Assembly (NCBI GenBank): GCA_963814875.1 | Contig: CAWFFJ010000035.1 | Span: 1-64,000, forward strand | Length of the DNA stretch: 64,000 nucleotides | Source: CAVSIS01 sp963814875 | Lineage (GTDB): Bacteria > Acidobacteriota > Thermoanaerobaculia > Thermoanaerobaculales > Sulfomarinibacteraceae | Direction of reading: 5' to 3' | Shown here: positions 46,355 to 53,269 of the stretch, piece by piece | How positions within the stretch are numbered: the first letter of the stretch is position 1 | Layout of the letters: each line of letters starts with the position of its first letter | The notes under the pieces: generated by a model | Told to the model about the DNA's origin: nothing | The model's input: the letters and a program-made list of their open reading frames with translations, nothing else | Database searches by the model: none | Made by a program: the position numbers and the translations under genes

Positions 46355-48072
46355 GCCTTGCTCTCCACGGGCAGGACCACAGTGAAGCGGGTCCCACGGC
46401 CAACCTCGCTCGTTACGAGAATCTTACCGCCGAGCTTGTGGACGATCCCGTAGGTGATCGACAGGCCCAACCCGGTGCCGGAGCCCTCTTTGGTGGTAAA
46501 GAAGGGTTCGAAGATGCGCTTGAGGTTGGCCTCCGGGATGCCGATTCCAGTGTCGGCGATGCTCACTGCGACCGTATCTTCGCCGTGCTGCGCCATCCCG
46601 ATTTCGATCGAGCCGCCGTCGGAAACGGCGGCGAAGGCGTTGTTGAGCAGGTTGAGGAACACCTGCTGGAGCTGGCCGCGATCGGAGTAGACGGTCGGGA
46701 GATCTTCGGCGACGTTGAAGGTCACCTGCAGGTTGCGGTACGCGGCCTCCTTGCCGAGGAATCCGAGAACCTCGCGGAGCAGCACCGGCAGGTCGATCGT
46801 GTCGTGCTGGATGTCCATGTGCTTGGCGAAGCCGAGCAGCCGGTGCGTGATGGTACTGCAGCGGTCGACGGACGACAGCACCGAGTCGAGCAGGGAGAGG
46901 AACTTGTCGCGCCGCGGGAAGTCCTCGTTCAGGGAGACTAGGTCGCGCAGGAGGCCGGCCTTCTCGTTGATGATCGCGAGCGGGTTGTTGATCTCGTGCG
47001 CAACGCCCGCCGCGAGACGGCCGATCGAAGCCATCTTGTTACTGTACTCGGCATGGTGGAGGAGCGCGGCACGGCGCTGGTTGGCCTCCCGCATGTTGTT
47101 GACGAACTGGTTGGATCCCCAGAGGATCACACCCAGGATGAGGGCAGTGCTCAGGGCGAGGAAGCCGAGCAACTCGGTCCGCAGCGAGAGCCACTTCCCC
47201 ATCGCTTCCTCGCGCTGCTTGATGAGCACGAGGAGGTAGGGTGAGTCGTCGATATAGGCGTAGCCCAAGAAGATCGTACGCCCGTTCTCGTCCTTCTGCT
47301 CCACCACCTCGCTGCCGGCGGTGAAGTGAGGAACCGGGAGCGGGATCGTCGCCAGCACCTCGCCGTAGAGCCGCGAAGGGGTCTGGAGCACCCCTTGGCG
47401 GTTGACCAGGAACGCGTCATCGGCTGGCTGCAGCCCGGGTGTGAGAACTTGCTCGCTGAGCATCTCGGCGTCGATCGTTGCGCGCAGAATGTAGAACCCG
47501 CCGCGGTTGTCGTCGTGCTTGGTCGCTATAGCAAAGTGAGGCACGCCGCGGAAGCCGAGGAACACGTCACTGATGTAGACACCCCTGCGCTCCACCTGGC
47601 GGAACCAGTCCTGGTCGGCGTAGTTGCGGCCCTCGAGATGGTAGGGCCCGGCGTAGCAGAGCTGGTTTCCCTGGCCGTCGATCATGCCGAGGTCGACGAA
47701 GGCGCCGATCGACAGCGACCGGTTCATGTTGTTGATGATCCGGGCGAGCTCGGAGGGGTTACACAGCTCGTCGAAGGTCCGGTCGTGGATGATGTAGGTC
47801 AGCGCCGAACGCCGTTCGGTGAGAAAGAACTCCAGCGACCGCTTGTTGTTCGAGGTCAGGCGCGCGATCGGTTGGACGGCTTCACTGCGAAACGCACGCT
47901 CGTACTGGTAGAGGTTGAGACCGGTCATGATCAGCAGCGGCGCCAGGGAGACCGTGGCGGTGGCCAGGACGACTGACCGCCGCAGTTTGCGATACCCCTC
48001 GCCCGCGAGGACCGGCCTGACGTCGTCTCCCGGGTCCCGTCCTTCGTCAAACACGTTGCCGATGGTCGTCAT
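46351..48072 (-). CDS. membrane sensor histidine kinase with extracytoplasmic Cache-like domain
   Basis: 573 residues. One helix near residue 40 (VVLATATVSLAPLLIMTGLN), a double-Cache-like sensor of about 250 residues (DLGMIDGQGNQLCYAGPYHL, GRNYADQDWFRQVERRGVYI, GGFYILRATIDAEML), a second helix (LLGFLALSTALILGVILWGS), then HisKA (AAGVAHEINNPLAIINEKAG) and a full HATPase (FLNLLNNAFAAVSDGG, ADTGIGIPEANL, GSGTGLGLSITYGIV). It should sense a small molecule outside and phosphorylate the neighbouring receivers. It lies 21 bp after the cytidylate-kinase-like fusion gene in the same operon. Confidence 0.92.
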   Translation of the reverse strand: MTTIGNVFDEGRDPGDDVRPVLAGEGYRKLRRSVVLATATVSLAPLLIMTGLNLYQYERAFRSEAVQPIARLTSNNKRSLEFFLTERRSALTYIIHDRTFDELCNPSELARIINNMNRSLSIGAFVDLGMIDGQGNQLCYAGPYHLEGRNYADQDWFRQVERRGVYISDVFLGFRGVPHFAIATKHDDNRGGFYILRATIDAEMLSEQVLTPGLQPADDAFLVNRQGVLQTPSRLYGEVLATIPLPVPHFTAGSEVVEQKDENGRTIFLGYAYIDDSPYLLVLIKQREEAMGKWLSLRTELLGFLALSTALILGVILWGSNQFVNNMREANQRRAALLHHAEYSNKMASIGRLAAGVAHEINNPLAIINEKAGLLRDLVSLNEDFPRRDKFLSLLDSVLSSVDRCSTITHRLLGFAKHMDIQHDTIDLPVLLREVLGFLGKEAAYRNLQVTFNVAEDLPTVYSDRGQLQQVFLNLLNNAFAAVSDGGSIEIGMAQHGEDTVAVSIADTGIGIPEANLKRIFEPFFTTKEGSGTGLGLSITYGIVHKLGGKILVTSEVGRGTRFTVVLPVESKA

Positions 48073-48093
48073 GGCGTCGGCCGGGCCGGCCCC

Positions 48094-49329
48094 TCAGCTC
48101 GTGCCGGCCGGCTGGTCGGCACCTCGGACCTCGTTCACCTTGCGATAGGCGGCCTTCATTGTCTCGGTCAGGAGGTCGATGTCGACCGGCTTGCGAAGAT
48201 AGGCAAATGCGCCGAGCTCACCCGCGAGCACCTCCTCGGCGTCGGATCCGTGACCGGTGAGGATGATGACCTCGGTCTTCGGGTGTGTCCGCTTGACCCG
48301 GCGCAGGACCTCGAGACCGTCGATGCCAGGCATCTTGAGGTCGAGCACCATGACCTCGGGCTCCTCGGCTTCGATCATCGCGAGCGCCTGCTCGCCGTCG
48401 TACGCGATGGCCGGCTGCATGGCGCGGGTCTGGAGACGTTCGGAGAGGGTGTGGACGAACTCCTTCTCGTCGTCCACCAGGAGGACCCTCGACGGCACCT
48501 CGACCTCGAGGTTGACGTACATGTTGGGCTCCCGGTAGCGAGGGCCGGGCCGCGCGGTCGCGGACTGCACACCCTCCACCGTGCAGGCGATCTCCTCGAG
48601 CTCGCGCTCCAGCCGCTCGAGGAAGAGAGCGTGCTTCGAGATCAGGACGGTCGCCACCCCGTCCTCACAGGAGACCTCTACGTCGTGCCCGTTCTCGACC
48701 AGTGCGAGGCTGACCCGAGTGGCGAGTGCAAAGTCGTCGAGCGCGCGACGCCCGAGCGGCGACAGGGCGACCACCGGCGCGGTGGCGTAGGTGCAGATCG
48801 TCTCAACCGCGTCGTCCACGGTGCTGTCCTGCATCGCGATGAAGATGTCGTACAGGCTCTTGTCCCAGGGTCCGAGCTCGAACAGCTGCTGCGTCCAGCG
48901 GTTGCGCTCCTCGTCGTCCTTCGCGATCCTGCGGTCGGCCTCGCGCTGTGAGAGTCCCTCGCGAAGGCCCTGGGTCCTCCGGTACTCGTGACTGCCCGCG
49001 AGACAGACCTTGAGGGCGTGGCTGAGGCTGGCGGGCAGCAGGTGGCCGGCGACACCGGCATAGACCCGGCCGTCCTCGCGGATCAGATCGGCCAGGCTCG
49101 CGCGCAGGTAAGCGATGTGCTTCTCACGCTCTCGCGTGAGATTACGCAGGAACGATGGCGGTCCGTGCAGGGCACGATCGAGCCGTTCGACGGGTACGCC
49201 GAACCGCTCCGATGCGGCCCCGAGGAGGGCGTCGTCGGTGAGCCGAGCCCATCCCAGACGATCGCGAACCCTCTCCGCAACCTCCGGACCGTGGCAGAAC
49301 ACGCCGCTGTCGATGGTGACGATGGCCAC
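48094..49329 (-). CDS. cytidylate-kinase-like protein fused to a receiver domain
   Basis: 411 residues. The first 190 form a cytidylate-kinase-like domain (AIVTIDSGVFCHGPEVAERV, LGAASERFGVPVERLDRALH, SQREADRRIAKDDEERNRWT, FELGPWDKSLYDIFIAMQD). The nucleotide loop is poor: SGVFCHG replaces the usual SRGxxSGG, so activity is doubtful. A middle part (residues about 200-280) resembles a BON/ACT-like small domain (GHDVEVSCEDGVATVLISKH). Residues 290-411 are a receiver (LLVDDEKEFVHTLSERL, VMVLDLKMPGIDG, YLRKPVDIDLL). It heads the five-gene signalling operon. The GTG at 49329 matches family starts; GGAG lies upstream. Confidence 0.85.
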   Translation of the reverse strand: MAIVTIDSGVFCHGPEVAERVRDRLGWARLTDDALLGAASERFGVPVERLDRALHGPPSFLRNLTREREKHIAYLRASLADLIREDGRVYAGVAGHLLPASLSHALKVCLAGSHEYRRTQGLREGLSQREADRRIAKDDEERNRWTQQLFELGPWDKSLYDIFIAMQDSTVDDAVETICTYATAPVVALSPLGRRALDDFALATRVSLALVENGHDVEVSCEDGVATVLISKHALFLERLERELEEIACTVEGVQSATARPGPRYREPNMYVNLEVEVPSRVLLVDDEKEFVHTLSERLQTRAMQPAIAYDGEQALAMIEAEEPEVMVLDLKMPGIDGLEVLRRVKRTHPKTEVIILTGHGSDAEEVLAGELGAFAYLRKPVDIDLLTETMKAAYRKVNEVRGADQPAGTS

Positions 49330-49515
49330 TTTCCGTCTCCAGCCACACTCTACAAGGACAGTCTCATCCTTGGAGCCGATTTTTTCAAGGCCGCCAGGGG
49401 GTGTCAATCGGACTTCGTAACCGGTAGCGCCGGTCCGGCATCTGTTCCTGTGAGGGGCGAGACCGGGGAAAATGGCTCGGGTCGCCTGAGTTGCCCGAGA
49501 CGATGGAGGTGAGAC

Positions 49516-50085
49516 ATGCGAAAGACCGCCCTGCTGATGATCGCCGTGGCAGCGAGTGTCGGGGTTGGGATCCTGGCGGCGGCCGCAGCCGAGAACAGCG
49601 GCGGGGCCGCATCGGGAGCCGCGCAGGCGAGCGACGGGATTCAGGTGTACTCGGTCGAGGCGGGTAGAGTGGTTGCCAGCCACCGCGTCGTTAAGAGCGA
49701 CGCCGAGTGGCGGGCGGAGCTGTCTCCTGAGGTTTACCGCGTGACCCGCAAGGCGGCAACCGAGCGCGCCTTCACGGGTGCGCTGTGGGACAACCACCGG
49801 GAGGGAATCTACCGCTGCGCCGACTGCGGCAATGACCTCTTTCTGTCGATCGCGAAGTTCGAGTCGGGCACCGGCTGGCCGAGCTTCACTCAACCGGTCA
49901 ACCCGGCCAACATCGGCACCCGAGAGGACCGTAGCCTGTTCTCGGTTCGAACCGAGGTCCACTGTGCGCGGTGTGGAGCACACCTGGGACACGTGTTCGA
50001 CGACGGTCCGGCGCCAACCGGCTTGCGCTACTGCTTGAACTCCGCCGCGTTGACCTTTGTCCCGTACGAACTCGGCGGGAAGTGA
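49516..50085 (+). CDS. msrB: exported peptide-methionine (R)-S-oxide reductase
   Basis: 189 residues with a signal peptide (LLMIAVAASVGVGILAAAAA), then the MsrB domain: zinc cysteines in YRCADCGNDLF and VHCARCGAHLGHVF, substrate site FESGTGWPSFTQP and the catalytic Cys in RYCLNSAAL. It repairs methionine R-sulfoxide in proteins of the periplasm or envelope using thioredoxin-like reductants. GGAGGTGAGAC is the ribosome site. It is divergent from the signalling operon (187 bp between starts), so regulation could be shared, but I see no operator. Confidence 0.95.
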   Translation: MRKTALLMIAVAASVGVGILAAAAAENSGGAASGAAQASDGIQVYSVEAGRVVASHRVVKSDAEWRAELSPEVYRVTRKAATERAFTGALWDNHREGIYRCADCGNDLFLSIAKFESGTGWPSFTQPVNPANIGTREDRSLFSVRTEVHCARCGAHLGHVFDDGPAPTGLRYCLNSAALTFVPYELGGK

Positions 50086-50291
50086 CGAGATCCGCGGCGT
50101 CGACGCCATCACCGTCGTGGGGTGCGGACGTCGCTAGCTACCCAGAGGCGGGCCGGGGCAAACGTCATCGGATTTCGTTGTCTGGCGACAGCGCCCTGAT
50201 GTCCCAGTTCCGGCCCGCCTTGGTGCTCTTCCAAGTGGTACAAGAACACGCGGCTCGCGAGGGACGTATCTCCTGACGGGAGGAGGACGAC

Positions 50292-50498
50292 ATGCTCAAG
50301 TTCCTGCTGTGGATGCTGCTGCTGGTCGTGTGTTGGCCGCTGGCCCTGCTCGCGCTCGTGCTCTATCCGTTCGTGTGGCTGCTGCTGCTGCCGTTCCGGC
50401 TGGTCGGCATCACGGTCGATGCGGTGTTCCAGCTGCTGAGGTCGATTCTCCTGCTACCGGCGAGGGTGCTGCGAGGGCCGATCGCCGTCCGAGGGTAG
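50292..50498 (+). CDS. small hydrophobic membrane protein
   Basis: 68 residues, nearly all hydrophobic: two helices (MLLLVVCWPLALLALVLYPF and VWLLLLPFRLVGITVDAVFQ) and a basic tail. GGAGGACGAC precedes the ATG. No family recognised, although similar two-helix proteins are common in these genomes. Its role is unknown. Confidence 0.6.
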   Translation: MLKFLLWMLLLVVCWPLALLALVLYPFVWLLLLPFRLVGITVDAVFQLLRSILLLPARVLRGPIAVRG

Positions 50499-50619
50499 GA
50501 GCGCGGCCCGAGTCTGGGGGAACGGTGGGGAAGGAGACAGCGGGCCCTTCGCGTGGCGGCGCGACCTGGAAGCTCTCAGGCGCGCTCTGACCTCCTCACC
50601 TTCTTACTCTCTCACCCTT

Positions 50620-50759
50620 TCACCTTCTCACGTCAACGGTGTCGAGGTTGCGGACCACGGCCTCCGTGCCCTCGGTGGTGCTCGCCGTCCCGCCGAGGTC
50701 CTGGTTTTCACCCCGTTCGCAAGCGTCCTGCGGATCGCGCCGCTGACACGGTCGGCCAC
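50620..50759 (-). pseudogene. C-terminal remnant of an isopropylmalate/isocitrate dehydrogenase-type gene
   Basis: On the minus strand VADRVSGAIRRTLANG is followed, after a one-base shift, by QDLGGTASTTEGTEAVVRNL and a stop at 50620. This is the typical tail of the LeuB/Icd family (A-x-x-R-T-L-x-x-G ... D-L-G-G-x-A-S-T-x-E). Nothing of the catalytic body is present. The remaining gap (50499-50941, 443 bp) has no other signature. Confidence 0.6.
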
Positions 50760-50941
50760 GTCATCCCCGTACAGAGCGCCGCGCCAGTCGGCGCGCCCCT
50801 GTACCACCCAGACGGATGCTGATCGACGAGCCTCCGGCAGCTGCCGGAATTCGGGGACGCGAGGGCCGCAGCCCGATCTTGACCGCCACCCCACGATGGC
50901 AGACGATGAACGAGAGTCGAGTTGACGGGAGGGAGCGGGAG

Positions 50942-51742
50942 ATGAGCAGGTGGGTCCTCGGCGTCGTGGTGGTTCTCTCCTCGGTGCTCGTCGGCGCCTG
51001 CGGTGAATCGCCGACCTCCCGGACACCCCCAGCTCAGACCGACAACACGGCACTTTCGTTTTCGAATGACGGTCTGGAGATGACCGATGGTTACTGTGAC
51101 GGGGTGACCGGCCCGTGCGCGAGCGTGGACCTGAACTGGGTGGTGGCGGCGGGCGGACCCGCGGCGAGCGGGGTCAACAGCTGGGTCGATGGTCGGGTCC
51201 GGTCACTTCTCGCGGGCAGCCTTCCGGGTGGAGACGACCGGACGGCAGAGCTCGACGACCTCGCCCAGGCGTTCCTTGACGCCTACCATGAGTTTCGAGC
51301 TGCTTTTCCGGACTCCGTCCAGCGGTGGAGGCTCGACGGCCAGATTTCCCTCGTCTACCACGCCGGGGACTTGATCAGCCTGCGAGCCGACCAGGCCGCC
51401 GACACCGGTGGCGCCCACCCCAACTCAGCGGTGTTTTGGGCGAGCTTCGACGCCGGCAGTGGCCGGAGGCTGGGGATCTCGGACCTGGTGTCGGAGGTCG
51501 GTGCGGTCGAGCGCCTCGCCGAGCTGGAGTTCCGGCGGGTGAAGGACCTTGACCCGCACGCCGATCTCGCGGCGGCGGGCTTCACCTTTGCAGAGGGCCG
51601 GTTCCGGCTCTCGGACAACCTCGCTCGGGTCGAGAACGGGCTCGCGGTGCGCTGGAACGCCTCCGAGATTGCTCCCTACGCCGCTGGGCCGACCGATCTC
51701 TTGCTTACTGTCGAGCAACTTGGCGGGCTGCTGCGCCGGTGA
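50942..51742 (+). CDS. lipoprotein with DUF3298/RsiV-like domain
   Basis: 266 residues. A lipobox (VVVLSSVLVGACGES) starts it. The first half (DLNWVVAAGGPAASGVNSWV) and second half, with DLISLRADQAADTGGAHPNS followed by SDLVSEVGAVERLAELEFRR, match the DUF4163-DUF3298 pair found in RsiV anti-sigma factors and PdaC. In RsiV this domain binds lysozyme or substrate, so a periplasmic binding role is possible. The start at 50942 opens the signal. The next gene overlaps its stop (GTGA). Confidence 0.7.
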   Translation: MSRWVLGVVVVLSSVLVGACGESPTSRTPPAQTDNTALSFSNDGLEMTDGYCDGVTGPCASVDLNWVVAAGGPAASGVNSWVDGRVRSLLAGSLPGGDDRTAELDDLAQAFLDAYHEFRAAFPDSVQRWRLDGQISLVYHAGDLISLRADQAADTGGAHPNSAVFWASFDAGSGRRLGISDLVSEVGAVERLAELEFRRVKDLDPHADLAAAGFTFAEGRFRLSDNLARVENGLAVRWNASEIAPYAAGPTDLLLTVEQLGGLLRR

Positions 51743-52164
51743 GCGAGCTGGATCCAGCTTCCGGCATGAACGCTCTCGAGGCCGCGACGACGGCCCTCGC
51801 GCGTGCCTGGAACCGGCTCGACCCCGACGTAGTTGCGCCGTGGCTGGCGGACGGCGTGCGCTACGGGTCGATTGACACGGGTCTCGTGCTCGAAGGCCGC
51901 GACGAAGTGCTCGAGCACCTGCGCGACAAGATGGAGCGCATCGAGGAGGTTGGGGAGACAGCGCGCATTCGCGCCGAGCTCGGCCACCTTCCGGCATGCA
52001 GCGGGCAGACACGTCCCTGCGTGATCTCGACCCAGGGGGACCGAGGCGTCCCGGTGCTGTTCCTGTTGTGGGTCGACTCCGGGGACCGCGTCGTGCGCAT
52101 CGAGCTGGCGACCGTCGATCCCGATCCCCGGTCCGCGGTTCCCACCGGCGTGGTACCCAACTGA
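51739..52164 (+). CDS. SnoaL/NTF2-like small protein
   Basis: 141 residues, cytoplasmic. It has the cone-fold pattern: helices ALEAATTALARAWNRLDPDV, VVAPWLADGVRYGSIDTG with LEGRDEVLEHLRDKMERIEE, then strands VPVLFLLWVDSGDRVVRIEL. Members are enzymes or binding proteins; no catalytic residues can be picked. The GTG overlaps the stop of the lipoprotein gene, so both are probably one transcript. Confidence 0.65.
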   Translation: MSELDPASGMNALEAATTALARAWNRLDPDVVAPWLADGVRYGSIDTGLVLEGRDEVLEHLRDKMERIEEVGETARIRAELGHLPACSGQTRPCVISTQGDRGVPVLFLLWVDSGDRVVRIELATVDPDPRSAVPTGVVPN

Positions 52165-52282
52165 GCTGCTGCCGTCGGTGAATGGCCACCTTGGCGTCGG
52201 CGACCTCGACCGTGCGGACCTCCTCGCGGTGGCGGTGCCCGCAACCCTCACACGATCATGCGGCGCTCCTGTGATCTCATGA

Positions 52283-53176
52283 TCAAGGGGCGCTCTTCTT
52301 CGCAACAACGGCGACCCGCGGGCCGGAGAGCTCTCCGGACAGGCCGAACCGTCGCGTAAGCAGGCGGTCGCGCAGCCAGCGCGGCAGCAGTCCGATCAAC
52401 GGCAGCAGGAGCGCACCGCGCCCGACCCGCAGGCGCGCCGGAGGGCGCGGTTGCAGTACCGCGTCAGCAATGGCCCGAGCCGCTTCCGCGGCTGGCGTCG
52501 GCCGGTCCTGGCTGAGCCGGGCACGCCGTTCGATTGCGTCCGTCACGCTCCGGTACAGCGACTGTGGTCGCGAGTAGCACTCAAGCCCCGCGAGCGAGCG
52601 CTCGGCGAACGCGGACTCGATGGCGCCCGGCTCGACCAGGACGACGTGGATGCCGAACGGAGCGAGCTCCATGCGCAGCGAGTCGCTCAGCAACCGCAGG
52701 GCCGCCTTGGAGCCGCAGTACGCGCCGGCGAACGGGGTCGCTGTCACGCCCGACACGCTGCCGATCATCACAATCCGGCCGGAGCGCCGGGCGGCCATTT
52801 CGGGCACGACCGCCCGGGTCAGCGCGAGCGGTCCAACCACGTTGGTTTCGAGCTGCGCACGGACGTCGTCGGTTTTGAGCTCGGCGGCCGGTCCGATGAG
52901 TCCGAAGCCGGCGTTGTTGACGAGCACGTCGATCCGTCCTGCCCAGGCGCGGACCGCGGCGACTGCAGACTCCCGGCTGGTGGCGTCGGTCACCTCGAGC
53001 GCGACCGGCAGGATGCGGTCTCCGTCGAGATCGGCGAGCCGCGAGAGATCGCGCGACGTGGCCGCAACGCGAAGACCACGCTCGGCCAGCTCGAGGGTCA
53101 GCGCTTGCCCGAGGCCCGAGGAGCCTCCGGTCACCAGGGCGACGAGGTCGGTCGTACTCGTCAACAACTTGACCAT
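52283..53176 (-). CDS. short-chain dehydrogenase/reductase (SDR)
   Basis: About 297 residues with TGGSSGLGQALTLELAERG (NADP site), NNAGFGLIG, Ser in VMIGSVSGVTATP and Tyr/Lys in YCGSKAALRLL, VEPGAIESAF. The substrate is unknown. A hydrophobic C-terminus (GALLLPLIGLLPRWLRDRLL) suggests membrane association, as in SDRs acting on lipids. I prefer ATG 53176; the longer frame starts with TTG at 53194 and adds six residues. It is single and lies downstream of a terminator hairpin. Confidence 0.85.
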   Translation of the reverse strand: MVKLLTSTTDLVALVTGGSSGLGQALTLELAERGLRVAATSRDLSRLADLDGDRILPVALEVTDATSRESAVAAVRAWAGRIDVLVNNAGFGLIGPAAELKTDDVRAQLETNVVGPLALTRAVVPEMAARRSGRIVMIGSVSGVTATPFAGAYCGSKAALRLLSDSLRMELAPFGIHVVLVEPGAIESAFAERSLAGLECYSRPQSLYRSVTDAIERRARLSQDRPTPAAEAARAIADAVLQPRPPARLRVGRGALLLPLIGLLPRWLRDRLLTRRFGLSGELSGPRVAVVAKKSAP

Positions 53177-53221
53177 CCTTCGCTGCGTCTTCAACCAATA
53201 TACCCTTGACCGTCCAGGGCA

Positions 53222-53249
53222 ACAGGGGCGGGCCGAAGCCCGCCCCTGT
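53222..53249 (-). terminator. hairpin with UUCG tetraloop downstream of the 53270 gene
   Basis: Arms ACAGGGGCGGGC (53222-53233) and GCCCGCCCCTGT (53238-53249). On the minus strand the loop is TTCG, a very stable tetraloop. It begins 20 bp after the stop of the secreted-protein gene. The T-tract is short, so termination is inferred from position and stem strength. Confidence 0.7.
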
Positions 53250-53269
53250 GCGTGAAGGACGACGAGAAT

